From CAZZEX01 sp964653285 (GTDB taxonomy: Bacteria > Chloroflexota > Anaerolineae > B4-G1), in the NCBI GenBank assembly GCA_964653285.1, contig CAZZEX010000006.1, positions 1 through 64,000 on the forward strand: a stretch of DNA of 64,000 bases, in the 5' to 3' direction. The notes under the pieces are model-generated. The model did not search any database. It was not told the DNA's origin and saw only the letters and a program-made list of their open reading frames with translations. Position numbers and translations under genes: made by a program. Positions 15,840 to 24,338 of the stretch are shown here, piece after piece (position 1 is the first letter of the stretch; the number at the start of each line of letters is the position of its first letter).

Positions 15840-16823
15840 TCAGGCTCTGCGCGTAGAGCGGTGAGTGGCGAAGAACACAGCGAACAGCACCACCAGTCCA
15901 TAGATGATCAATTGTACGCTGCGCGGCATATTGAGCACGGGCAGCAACGAGAGCAGCACCGCCAGCAGCATTGCACCGCCCAGGGTGCCCACGTAACTGC
16001 CGCTACCGCCCAAAATGGACGCACCACCGATGATGACCGCCGCAAAAGAGACAAATAGATACGGGTCCCCCATGCCGAGGTAGGCTCGTCCAAACTTACC
16101 CGTCATAATGATCCCCGCCAACCCGCACAGAAAACCATTGAGCGTATATACCCCGATGGTGCTCCCTCGCACGTCCACACCGGAATACCGGGCGACTGTT
16201 GGATTCGTGCCAATGACGTAGATACGCCGTCCGAAACCGGTGTGCGATAGCAAGATCGTCACCAGTGCTGCCAGGACGACCATAATGATAACCAAATAGG
16301 GAAATCCGCCGATGGTTCCTGTTGCCAGTTTCACGACAAACGGGGGAGGCTGACCGTACTGGCCCATCGTGCCAACCCCGCCCATGCCAATGCCGGCTAC
16401 GAGGCCCAGCAGGATGTTATTCGTGGCCAGGGTCATGACCATAGGCGCAATGCCCAGATAGGCAACACCCAACCCGTTGATGAGACCGATCAGGGACGCC
16501 CCGGCCAGCACCACCGGAATGGCCCAGATCATCTTCTCGTCCTGGCCTTGGGTAAAGATGGTCATCATCACTGCGGTGCCGGCCACTGTCCACGGCAAAG
16601 AGAGGTCCGCCCCACCACTGATGATAACAAGCGTCTGCCCCAGCGACACCAGGCCGATCACCGACGCCTGCAGCAGCAAGGCGCGCAGATGCTTCGGGTC
16701 GCCGAAGCCGAAGCCCGGTCTGAGGATGCTGACTGCCGTCAGCAGTGCGAGCATCGCCACGTAACATAAGAAAGTGCTTCTGTTTTGATCGACGAACTTG
16801 CGTATACTGCTGATTGCGCTCAT
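15840..16823 (-). CDS. Ribose-type ABC transporter permease
   Basis: This 327-residue polytopic protein is a BPD_transp_2 permease, with ISGGADLSLPWTVAGTAVM near residue 70, a loop with YVIGTNPTVARYSGVD near 205 and VIIGGASILGGSGSYVGTLG near 275. Its start overlaps the stop of the other permease gene by 4 bases (16820-16823). Two different permeases in one transporter imply a heterodimeric channel, as in autoinducer-2 or some pentose systems. A 162-base gap to the lipoprotein gene has no evident gene. Confidence 0.92.
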   Translation of the reverse strand: MSAISSIRKFVDQNRSTFLCYVAMLALLTAVSILRPGFGFGDPKHLRALLLQASVIGLVSLGQTLVIISGGADLSLPWTVAGTAVMMTIFTQGQDEKMIWAIPVVLAGASLIGLINGLGVAYLGIAPMVMTLATNNILLGLVAGIGMGGVGTMGQYGQPPPFVVKLATGTIGGFPYLVIIMVVLAALVTILLSHTGFGRRIYVIGTNPTVARYSGVDVRGSTIGVYTLNGFLCGLAGIIMTGKFGRAYLGMGDPYLFVSFAAVIIGGASILGGSGSYVGTLGGAMLLAVLLSLLPVLNMPRSVQLIIYGLVVLFAVFFATHRSTRRA

Positions 16824-17830
16824 TGTTCCAGTGCCTTTCTTATTTGCAGACGATAGCCTATCGTGTTCAAGGTCACTGCCAGTATGAGGAACAAACCCTG
16901 TACCATAGGGGTGTAGAAACTGGAAATCCCGGCAAACTGGATCAGGTCGAAGATAAACAGCATAATGAAGGCGCCTAGAATGCTGTTCACCAGGTCACCG
17001 CGACCTCCCGCCAGGCTCATGCCGCCCACCAGGGCCGCAGCGGCTGAGGTAAGGATGAAAGGGTCACCTGCTATCGGCGACCCGAGGCCAACCTCCACAG
17101 TGCGGTATAGTCCAGCAACCGCGGCGAAACACCCCGACAGCACATAGGCCAGCATCTTGGTTCGCACGATGTCCGTCCCATTCAGGTAGGCTTTCGCCTC
17201 ATCGCTGCCAACAGCGTACAACCGCGTTCCCCATTTGGATCGCTTGAATAACAACCAGGCGACGATGAGGATGGCGATGAAGACGATCGAGTTGGGGATA
17301 CCCAACGGGTCGCTCCGGACGAGTGCCCTGAGGGGTTCGGAGACATGTCCGCCGGGATCCTCCAGCACGAGCAGCGCCAGACCGTTGAATATAGACCAAC
17401 TAGCCAGAGTGGCGATGAAAGGCGGGACCCGCAGGACAGCGATTACATAACCATTGATGAGCCCCGCCCCCATACCGATAAGTAGGATGATGGCGCACCA
17501 CAGGAGGATGTTGAGAGGCTCATCCGTCATCATTGTGGCGGCCAGGCTGCTTGTCAGACTGAGGACGCCGCCTATGGATAGATCAATGCCGCCTGTCAGA
17601 AGTGCCAACGTCTGGCCGGCGGTCGCCAGCACCAGCGTGAGCCCAGCGTTTGCTTTCAGTTCAACGAACTGCACGTTGGCTAGGCGCGGCTTTATGATGA
17701 AGATGAGACTAATAACCAGGATGAACAGAATGAGCGGTACCAGGTCGTATACTGTGATACTCGGACGGACAGGATAACGCTTGGTGTGCTTCTTGCCACT
17801 CTCGAGCGTTATAGACTCTGTACTCATCAT
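16820..17830 (-). CDS. Ribose-type ABC transporter permease
   Basis: The 336-residue protein is a second BPD_transp_2 permease, with LTGGIDLSIGGVLSLTSSL near residue 95, LYAVGSDEAKAYLNGTD near 215 and AALVGGMSLAGGRGDLVNSI near 275. It has a charged cytoplasmic N-terminus of about 25 residues. An ATGA overlap links it to the upstream ATPase gene (17827-17830) and another 4-base overlap links it to the following permease, so all three are translationally coupled. GGAGG lies 5 bases before the ATG at 17830; ATG at 17827 is also possible. Confidence 0.92.
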   Translation of the reverse strand: MMSTESITLESGKKHTKRYPVRPSITVYDLVPLILFILVISLIFIIKPRLANVQFVELKANAGLTLVLATAGQTLALLTGGIDLSIGGVLSLTSSLAATMMTDEPLNILLWCAIILLIGMGAGLINGYVIAVLRVPPFIATLASWSIFNGLALLVLEDPGGHVSEPLRALVRSDPLGIPNSIVFIAILIVAWLLFKRSKWGTRLYAVGSDEAKAYLNGTDIVRTKMLAYVLSGCFAAVAGLYRTVEVGLGSPIAGDPFILTSAAAALVGGMSLAGGRGDLVNSILGAFIMLFIFDLIQFAGISSFYTPMVQGLFLILAVTLNTIGYRLQIRKALEQ

Positions 17831-19392
17831 GCGTGCCTCCTAATAGCATGTATGCCCGCGGACTGCTTCAACTCATCAGGATCAGTTCCATTGTGATTAA
17901 TGGGTTCCCCCATAGAGGCGCGAATGATGTTCTCCTCGGTGATCATACCCGGCGTCAGTTCCGCTTCCACTAGACCCTGCCGGATGACCAGCACGCGATC
18001 GCACATATTGGTGAGCTCGTCCGAATCGGTGGCATACCACAGTACCGATGAGCCGGTGGCAGTTAGCTCGCGCAGCAGGGTGTATATCTCGGCCTTAGTG
18101 CCCACGTCCACACCGCGGGTGCTGTCGCACATCATAAGCACTTTGGGTTTGGTCGCCAGCAGTTTGGCCAATACCACTTTCTGTTGGTTGCCCCCGCTGA
18201 GACTTTCAACAGGATCAGCCACGTCAGCCACCATGATCGAAAAACGATCTATAGCCGATTCCACCACCGCTCTCTCCGCCGAACGATCGATGAAGCCGAG
18301 CCGAAGTAGGCGCGAAAGAACACTAAGCGAGATGTTGTCAGAAACGGATCGAGGCAGCAGCACACCCTGGGTTGCCCGGTCTTCGGGTACTAGGGCTAAA
18401 CCGACTTTATGGCTTAGGGCTTCACTTGGACTGTGGATGGTGATCGGCTTGCCCTCTAGCCTCACCTCGCCCTGCGCCCGCTGGATGCCAAAAAGCGCTC
18501 GGAAAATTTCTTCCTGTCCCTGACCCGTCAGCCCACCGATGCCCAGGATCTCACCCTTTCGCAGAGTAAAACTGACGTCTCTTAGACGAGTGCCTGCTCG
18601 AAGGTGACTGGCTTCCAGCATCGGCTCTGAGCCGATCTCGTTGGTGCGCTCCGGGTAAAGCCGGCCGATCTTACGCCCCAGCATGAGGCTCACGAGTTCG
18701 TCAGTGGATGCCTCGCCGTGGGCGCGCGTGCCGACATCCTCGCCATTGCGGAAGACCGTGATCTGGTCCGCTACTTGACGGATCTCGCTTAAGTTGTGCG
18801 AGATGTAGATGATAGTCCTGCCCTGCGTAGCCAGGTTTCGGCAGAATTCCAGAAGCCACTCAATCTGGGTGCGCCCCAAGGCAGAAGTTCCCTCGTCAAT
18901 GATGATGACAGAGGGATTGTGCACAATCATCTTTGCAATTTCAACCATCTGGCGCTGAGGGAGCGAAAGCTGGTTGACCAGACGATCTGGGTCAGCCACG
19001 TCAATGCCCATGCGATCGAAGAGATCGTAGCAACGTTCTCGAAGGGCCCGGCGAGAGGTCATTCCTAGCACGCCGGACTGCTCTTGTCCAAAGAAGATGT
19101 TCTGGCCAACACTCAGATCGGGTATCAGGCTAAGTTCCTGATATACCATGCCGATGCCTAACCTTACAGCCTCGGCAGGATTAGGGAAGGCGACAGGAGT
19201 GCCATCAAGCAAGATTTCCCCATCATCACGTTGCAGCGCACCACTGAGGATCCTGACGAGCGTACTTTTGCCAGCACCGTTCTCGCCCACTAAACCGTGC
19301 ACCTCACCTTTGGTGCAATGCAACGTGGCTTCGTCCAAGGCGACAACGCCGCCAAAACGCTTACTAATGTTGTTGAGTTCAAGATATGCCAT
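17827..19392 (-). CDS. Ribose-type ABC transporter ATPase, second site lacking catalytic residues
   Basis: The 521-residue tandem ATPase has domain 1 with Walker A GENGAGKSTLVRIL near residue 37 and Walker B VIIIDEGTSAL near 160. In domain 2 the signature LSGGNQQKVVLAKLL is intact, but the P-loop is GLTGQGQEEIF without Lys, and the Walker B region reads VLMMCDSTRGVDVG, so the catalytic Glu seen in the sister ATPase is absent. Only site 1 is expected to hydrolyse ATP. The ATG at 19392 begins the recognisable domain (MAYLELNNISKRFGG); an upstream ATG at 19437 would add 15 unrelated residues. It is first in the operon ending at 11451. Confidence 0.9.
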   Translation of the reverse strand: MAYLELNNISKRFGGVVALDEATLHCTKGEVHGLVGENGAGKSTLVRILSGALQRDDGEILLDGTPVAFPNPAEAVRLGIGMVYQELSLIPDLSVGQNIFFGQEQSGVLGMTSRRALRERCYDLFDRMGIDVADPDRLVNQLSLPQRQMVEIAKMIVHNPSVIIIDEGTSALGRTQIEWLLEFCRNLATQGRTIIYISHNLSEIRQVADQITVFRNGEDVGTRAHGEASTDELVSLMLGRKIGRLYPERTNEIGSEPMLEASHLRAGTRLRDVSFTLRKGEILGIGGLTGQGQEEIFRALFGIQRAQGEVRLEGKPITIHSPSEALSHKVGLALVPEDRATQGVLLPRSVSDNISLSVLSRLLRLGFIDRSAERAVVESAIDRFSIMVADVADPVESLSGGNQQKVVLAKLLATKPKVLMMCDSTRGVDVGTKAEIYTLLRELTATGSSVLWYATDSDELTNMCDRVLVIRQGLVEAELTPGMITEENIIRASMGEPINHNGTDPDELKQSAGIHAIRRHA

Positions 19393-19657
19393 CGTATCGT
19401 AGTCCTCTGTGAAGTTAATTGTCCATTGCTGCGGCACCGGATTCTATGGCCCAGGCGCCACCCGCTACGGGTAGAATCGCGCCCGTGGTGAGAAAGACCA
19501 CCCAACTGATGCGCTTTTGGGGAAGCCCGATATCAGGTAACATACGACCGTCAACGGTTAACCATTCGCGCTGCTATCCTACCACAAGAATCGTCTTTCG
19601 TCAAGACTTCCAAGCAGGGCAGTACCGAATTTGTCCAGGGATGGTGTCTTCAATTTT

Positions 19658-19686
19658 AGTGTAGCATACCTTGGCATAATTGTCAA
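19658..19686 (-). promoter_or_regulatory. Sigma70-type promoter for the ABC/CmuA-like operon
   Basis: On the minus strand TTGACA (19686-19681) is followed after 17 bases by TACACT (19663-19658). It reads toward the ATPase gene at 19392 with a leader of about 260 nt. Its -35 hexamer lies 17 bases from the -35 of the opposing plus-strand promoter. Confidence 0.72.
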
Positions 19687-19703
19687 CTGTTAACCGACAA
19701 CGT

Positions 19704-19732
19704 TTGACATTCTACCGGATTCGTGGTATATT
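19704..19732 (+). promoter_or_regulatory. Sigma70-type promoter for the E1/corrinoid/MttB operon
   Basis: TTGACA (19704-19709) is followed after exactly 17 bases by TATATT (19727-19732). The predicted start is near 19739, so a GTG at 19723 cannot start the protein. TTGTCAACATGTCAAT lies across the predicted start and could be an operator. Confidence 0.8.
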
Positions 19733-19776
19733 GTCAACATGTCAATATCTGCATGGAGAATCGAAAGGAGCGACGG

Positions 19777-20751
19777 ATGGGTCTACCGGATAAAGACTTT
19801 CTGCTTGCGCTGTACCGCCAGATGCTTGTCATACGGCGGTTTGAGGAGACCGCGGCCCGAACCTATCGTGAGGGGCACATCCCAGGTTTCATACACCTGT
19901 ACATTGGCGAAGAGGCCGTGGCTACTGGCGTGTGTGCACACCTGACGAAAGAGGACTACGTGGGCAGCACCCACCGCGGTCACGCCCACGCTCTGGCCAA
20001 GGGCGTGCCCCTGCGAGTAGTCATGGCGGAACTTTGGGGGCGCAGCACCGGTTGCTCGGGCGGCCGGGGCGGCAGTATGCACCTGTACTCGCGCGAATAC
20101 GGCCTGCTGGGCACCAACGGCATCGTAGGCTACGGCATCCCACTCGGTGCGGGGGCGGCCTTTTCGGCCAGGTACCGTGGCACCTCCCAGGTGGCCGTGG
20201 CCTTTTTCGGCGATGGGGGAGCCAATATCGGGTGTTTCCACGAGGTGCTGAACCTGGCCTCGATCTGGAGGCTGCCGGTGGTGTTCGTTTGCGAGAACAA
20301 CCTCTACGCCACGGAACTGTCGTTCCTGAAGGCCACCGCTGGCCAGAGCATCGCCGCCCGCGCGGCTTCCTACGCCATGCCAGGCGTGGAGGTTGATGGG
20401 CAGGACGTCCTGGCCGTCTACGAGGCGGCGGGTGAAGCCATTGCCCGAGCCCGGGCTGGCGATGGCCCGACGCTGATCGAATGCCGTACCTATCGCTACC
20501 ACGGTCACCACGAGGGAGACCCCGGCACCGACTATCGCACGCAGGAGGAGATCGAGGCGTGGAAAAAGCGCGATCCGATCCAACTGCTGGCGAAGCGGTT
20601 GCTGGGCGACGAGATCGCTACCCAGGGCGAACTGGATCAGATTGGGAGCGAAGTTGTGACACTCATTCAAGACGCGATTGACTTTTCGGCCCAGAGCCCC
20701 TGGCCTTCGCCACAGGATGTGGCGACCGGGGTCTTTGCCAACCCAATCTAG
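19777..20751 (+). CDS. 2-oxoacid dehydrogenase E1 alpha subunit (second copy)
   Basis: The 324-residue protein is a full E1 alpha subunit with HLYIGEEAVATGV near residue 45, STHRGHAHALAKG near 70, the TPP motif GDGGANIGCF near 155 ending FVCENN, and TYRYHGHHEGDPG near 245. It is clearly related to the protein at 1589-2560 but diverged, so it probably takes a different 2-oxoacid or is differently regulated. GAAAGGAG 6 bases before the ATG at 19777 decides the start. It leads the plus-strand operon with E1 beta, a corrinoid protein and MttB-type methyltransferase, an unusual pairing for this enzyme. Confidence 0.93.
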   Translation: MGLPDKDFLLALYRQMLVIRRFEETAARTYREGHIPGFIHLYIGEEAVATGVCAHLTKEDYVGSTHRGHAHALAKGVPLRVVMAELWGRSTGCSGGRGGSMHLYSREYGLLGTNGIVGYGIPLGAGAAFSARYRGTSQVAVAFFGDGGANIGCFHEVLNLASIWRLPVVFVCENNLYATELSFLKATAGQSIAARAASYAMPGVEVDGQDVLAVYEAAGEAIARARAGDGPTLIECRTYRYHGHHEGDPGTDYRTQEEIEAWKKRDPIQLLAKRLLGDEIATQGELDQIGSEVVTLIQDAIDFSAQSPWPSPQDVATGVFANPI

Positions 20752-20770
20752 AGAGGCGGGGGAGAGAACG

Positions 20771-21748
20771 ATGCGAGAGATTCGATACATTGACGCGGTT
20801 CGAGAGGCGCAGTGGGAAGAGATGCGCCGGGACGAGGCTATCTTCATGTTCGGCGAGGGCATTGGCCCTCGGGGTGGGTGCTTCACCCAGACCAGGGGCA
20901 TGTGGCCTGAGTTCGGTGAGAAGCGACTGATTGACACCCCACTCTCGGAAATGGGTTTCACAGGTATTGCCATCGCCGCCGCCATGACCGGCCTGCGCCC
21001 TATCGTTGACATTATGTTCTGGGACTTTGCTTACGAAGCCATCGGGCAGATTATTAACCAGGCGGCCCGCATCCACTATATGTCGAACGGCCAGTTCAAG
21101 GTGCCCGTGGTGATCCGAGGCACAATCGGCGTAGGGCAATCGGCAGGCGGACATCACTCCTGCCGTTCATACCCACTCTACACGCAAATGCCCGGCCTGA
21201 AGGTGGTGATTCCCGCGACACCTTATGACGTGAAGGGCTTGCTCAAGACTGCCATCCGTGACGACGACCCGGTGCTGGTGTTTGAGCACAAGGGGCTGTT
21301 CAACACCACAGGGCCTGTGCCGGAGGAGGAGTACACGGTTCCTTTTGGGCAGGCTGTTGTTCGTCGAGAGGGAACGGACGTGACGCTGGTCGCCACCTCC
21401 AGGATGGTCCTGCTGGCCCTGGAAGCCGCCGAGGCACTGGCGAATGAGGGTATCTCGGCGGAAGTCGTTGACCCGCGCACGCTGGTGCCCCTCGACAAGG
21501 AGACCATCCTCGGCTCGATTCGCAAGACCAGTCGCGTCGTCGTGGTTGACGAGGCTTATAGTCCGTGTGGCGTCGGAGCGGAGATCGCCGCCCTGGCCGC
21601 CGACGAGGCCTTCTACTACCTCGACGCCCCTATCAAGCGTGTACACACGCTGTCAGTGCCCACGCCGTCTTCGCCGCCGCTGGAGCAGGCCGTAGTTCCC
21701 AGCCTTGAGCGGGTGGTTGGCACCGTGCGGGAGATGATGAGACAATGA
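20771..21748 (+). CDS. 2-oxoacid dehydrogenase E1 beta subunit (second copy)
   Basis: The 325-residue protein is an E1 beta subunit with GEGIGPRGGCFTQTRGM near residue 30, DTPLSEMGFTGIAIAAAMTG near 58, GQSAGGHHSCRSYPLYTQ near 125 and VVDPRTLVPLDKET near 235. The active-site loop reads HHSCRS where the paralogue at 604-1596 has QHSQSL. The start at 20771 has a GGGAG upstream and matches the family N-terminus; a start at 20678 would overlap the E1 alpha gene. Its stop overlaps the corrinoid-protein start (21745-21748), so it is coupled to the methyl-transfer genes. Confidence 0.93.
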   Translation: MREIRYIDAVREAQWEEMRRDEAIFMFGEGIGPRGGCFTQTRGMWPEFGEKRLIDTPLSEMGFTGIAIAAAMTGLRPIVDIMFWDFAYEAIGQIINQAARIHYMSNGQFKVPVVIRGTIGVGQSAGGHHSCRSYPLYTQMPGLKVVIPATPYDVKGLLKTAIRDDDPVLVFEHKGLFNTTGPVPEEEYTVPFGQAVVRREGTDVTLVATSRMVLLALEAAEALANEGISAEVVDPRTLVPLDKETILGSIRKTSRVVVVDEAYSPCGVGAEIAALAADEAFYYLDAPIKRVHTLSVPTPSSPPLEQAVVPSLERVVGTVREMMRQ

Positions 21749-22386
21749 AAGCCGAGATTCTTGAGAACCTGAAGAGAGCAGTGATAGAATATGATACCGA
21801 AGGGGCGGCAAGCTGGGCCAAGAAGGCGGTGGAAGAGGGAGTAGCCCCCCTCAAGGCCCTGGACGCGCTGACGGAGGGCATCCAGCAGATTGGCGACGCT
21901 TATGGTCGAGGAGAACTTTGGCTTCCTGACCTTGTTGGGGCGGCCAGTGCCATGACGACCGCTACACCCATTCTAGAGGAGGAGATTAGGAGAAAGGGAA
22001 TGAAGCGGCAGGTGCTGGGCACCATCGTCATAGGGACTGTCTATGGCGATCTCCACAGCATAGGAAAGACCATAGTGGCTACATTGTCCGCAGCAGAGGG
22101 TTTTGAGGTCATAGACCTGGGGACCAGTGTCACCGCTGAGGAGTTCATGGAAGCGATCAGGGAACATAAACCGGACATCCTGGCTATGTCTGCTCTCCTG
22201 ACAACCACTGCACCTCAGCAGGCGAAGGTTATCAAAAGCCTGCAGGAAGAGGGGTTCAGAGATAAGGTGAAGGTCGTGGTTGGTGGAGGGGCTATCACCC
22301 ATGATTTTGCGAAAAGGATAGGTGCAGATGGATACGAGCCTACGGCACCTATGGCAGTAGAGCTTTTCAAGACGATTGTAAGGTGA
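21745..22386 (+). CDS. Corrinoid (B12-binding) methyl-carrier protein, MttC/MtgC-like
   Basis: The 213-residue protein has the typical size and two domains of methyltransferase corrinoid proteins: a helical cap (residues 1-85, with GIQQIGDAYGRGELWLPDLV) and a Rossmann B12 domain with GTVYGDLHSIGKT near 93-105, whose His binds cobalt, plus SALLTTTAPQ and VVVGGGAIT. It carries the methyl group between the MttB-type enzyme encoded next and an acceptor methyltransferase. It overlaps E1 beta by 4 bases. Arg codons AGA and AGG are frequent here and in the next gene, unlike the CGN-rich neighbours, which hints at a separate origin. Confidence 0.93.
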   Translation: MKAEILENLKRAVIEYDTEGAASWAKKAVEEGVAPLKALDALTEGIQQIGDAYGRGELWLPDLVGAASAMTTATPILEEEIRRKGMKRQVLGTIVIGTVYGDLHSIGKTIVATLSAAEGFEVIDLGTSVTAEEFMEAIREHKPDILAMSALLTTTAPQQAKVIKSLQEEGFRDKVKVVVGGGAITHDFAKRIGADGYEPTAPMAVELFKTIVR

Positions 22387-22401
22387 AGGAGGAGAGCAAG
22401 A

Positions 22402-23913
22402 ATGTTAAAGGGATTCACCCGCAATTTCAAACCCCTGGAGATACTGACAGAGGAGCAGGTGGAGGCCATCCACCGAGGGGCGCTGGATGTCCTTGAGGAG
22501 ACAGGGGTAAGGATTGAGCACAAGAGAGCCCTGAGGCTGCTGGAGCAGAACGGCTGCCAGGTGGACTACGATGAGATGAGGGCGCGCTTTCCACCTGGGC
22601 TGGTTGAGGAGTGCCTGCGTAGATGTCCCAGCAGTTTCCGCATCAAGGCGAGGGACCCGGAGAAGGACCTGGTGCTAGGCGGGAATACCGTGTATTTCTG
22701 CCCTTTCCCCGGGATGCAGATTGCGGATCCAGACACCTGGGAACCCAGGGATGCAACGAGGAGAGAGTACTACGACGGAGTGACAATCCTGGATGCATTG
22801 GATAATGTCCACACTATATGGAACTACACGCCATACTTTGGGTTTGAGGGTGTTCCTCCCGTTATGCGAGTACCGGAGGGGGTTGCTGCTCAGATAAGAC
22901 ATTTCAGCAAGAGCATAGGGAATGCGGGCCGTCCCGCGGGGTGTGAAGTATTTGATATAAAGATGGCAAAGGCATTGGGCATAGATATGGGGGGCGGGAT
23001 GGCGGTTTCAGCCCCGTTGACGTTTTATGGAGAACAAGTTGAGGCTGCTTACAGGCATGTTGAAGCCGGATTGGTCACTTTTGCGGAAAGCACTCCGATT
23101 TTCGGAGGAACTGGACCAGCCACCATCGCTGGTTCGGCGGTAAGTGGCAATGCTGAATCTTTGGCTGCAATAGTGCTGATGCAGCTGATAAAGCCAGGGA
23201 CAAGAATGTGGGCTTTCCACTTTGCGTTTCCGCAGGATATGAGAGGGGGATCCCCAGCCTTTGGCGCCATAGGGGTCTCCTTGTCCCAGGTGGTATTTAG
23301 CCAGTTGTGGCGAAAGTATGGTCTCCCCATAGCTACTCTTGCTAGTGGCCCTACCAGCTCGAAGAAGATAGACTTCCAGTGCGGCTACGAGAAGGCGATC
23401 AGTGCCTTAACTGCTGCTTTATCTGGAGCCAACCTCATACAATTGCATGGCGCCATAAACGCTGAACTTACATTTCATCCGCTCCAGGCCATATTGGACG
23501 ACGACATAGCCGGGATGATAGGGCGCTTTCTAGAGGGGGTTGCGGTAACGGATGAAACCTTGGCCGTAGACCTGATCAATCAGGTTGGCCCCATCCCCGG
23601 CTTCTACCTTGACAAGGCGCACACCCGGAAGTGGTGGAAACTGGAGCAGTTCGTGCCCAAGGCCGCAGATAGGCTCACCTACCCCGAGTGGATAGCGAAG
23701 GGGAAGAAAAGCGCGTTAGATTATGCGAAGGGGAGGATGGAGGAGATACTGGCCACCCACAGACCGATACCACTGACCCCGGAGCAGGAGCAGGCCGTTG
23801 AAGATATATTGAAGGAGGCCAGGGAATACTACAGGAAGGAAGAGATGATTTCGGACGAAGAATGGGCGGTTTATATGAGAAGTCTGGAGTCACCCAACTA
23901 CCCGTACGGATAA
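22402..23913 (+). CDS. MttB-family methylamine/betaine:corrinoid methyltransferase (non-pyrrolysine type)
   Basis: The 503-residue protein matches the trimethylamine methyltransferase (MttB/COG5598) family in length and pattern: LTEEQVEAIHRGALDVLEE at the start, NTVYFCPFPGMQI near 95, GSAVSGNAESLAAIVLMQL near 245, and ASGPTSSKKIDFQCGYEKA near 315. There is no in-frame TAG, so it is of the pyrrolysine-free kind; characterised examples such as MtgB demethylate glycine betaine or other quaternary amines. The adjacent corrinoid protein is the expected partner. GGAGGAGAG lies upstream of the ATG. The actual donor (betaine, carnitine, proline betaine or other) cannot be read from sequence. Confidence 0.9.
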   Translation: MLKGFTRNFKPLEILTEEQVEAIHRGALDVLEETGVRIEHKRALRLLEQNGCQVDYDEMRARFPPGLVEECLRRCPSSFRIKARDPEKDLVLGGNTVYFCPFPGMQIADPDTWEPRDATRREYYDGVTILDALDNVHTIWNYTPYFGFEGVPPVMRVPEGVAAQIRHFSKSIGNAGRPAGCEVFDIKMAKALGIDMGGGMAVSAPLTFYGEQVEAAYRHVEAGLVTFAESTPIFGGTGPATIAGSAVSGNAESLAAIVLMQLIKPGTRMWAFHFAFPQDMRGGSPAFGAIGVSLSQVVFSQLWRKYGLPIATLASGPTSSKKIDFQCGYEKAISALTAALSGANLIQLHGAINAELTFHPLQAILDDDIAGMIGRFLEGVAVTDETLAVDLINQVGPIPGFYLDKAHTRKWWKLEQFVPKAADRLTYPEWIAKGKKSALDYAKGRMEEILATHRPIPLTPEQEQAVEDILKEAREYYRKEEMISDEEWAVYMRSLESPNYPYG

Positions 23914-23965
23914 TGCTCACTTATGGGCTGCTCGCTGAAGTGTGCTTTGGGCCATTCCGATAAGT

Positions 23966-24238
23966 ATGCCGATTTATGAGTACCGTTGCCAGGACTGTGA
24001 AAGGCGAGTGAGCATCCGGAGAGGCTTCTCCGAAACTTCCCCGCCACGCTGTCCTGTCTGTGGTGGTGAGAACCTGACCCGCTTAATCTCTCAGGTCTCC
24101 ATTGTCAAGTCGGGGCAGGACCGCGGTAAGGATTTGTCATGGATAGATAAGGACCTCGCTGGCCGACTAAGGAAAAAGGCTCGCGGAGAGTATAGTTCTG
24201 GGTTCGAAGAGGCCCTTGATTGGATGGGGTCGAAGTAG
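23966..24238 (+). CDS. FmdB-like small zinc-ribbon protein
   Basis: The 90-residue protein begins MPIYEYRCQDCERR, the hallmark of FmdB/CxxC_CXXC_SSSS regulators, and has a second pair CPVCGG, giving a four-Cys zinc ribbon in the first 40 residues. The remainder is charged, ending in EEALDWMGSK. An ATG at 23942 would add eight unrelated residues, so 23966 is chosen. Related proteins lie in gene clusters for C1 or amide metabolism, and their function is not established. Its place behind the methyltransferase suggests a role in that operon. Confidence 0.8.
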   Translation: MPIYEYRCQDCERRVSIRRGFSETSPPRCPVCGGENLTRLISQVSIVKSGQDRGKDLSWIDKDLAGRLRKKARGEYSSGFEEALDWMGSK

Positions 24239-24338
24239 ATTGAAGAAACTATGCCGATGGCAAACCTGGCCGGCTATCGCTCATCCGGGAAACAAAATAC
24301 TGGGCCTTCGCCCAGGCAAGCAGTGAGGGGATGAGTCA

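Larger units (their letters stand above)
19393..19776. other. Divergent control region between two island operons
   Basis: There is no gene in these 384 bases. The right part holds back-to-back promoters (separate entries), and the left part is the roughly 260-nt leader of the minus operon. TGTCAA-type words recur: TTGTCAAC at 19680-19687 and 19731-19738, TGTCAA at 19740-19745, and GTTAAC at 19556-19561 and 19689-19694. These may be operator half-sites for an unlinked regulator. Confidence 0.55.

Noticed and set aside
22402..23913. Pyrrolysine-containing methyltransferase
   Set aside because: There is no in-frame TAG in the full-length frame and no pyl genes in the window.
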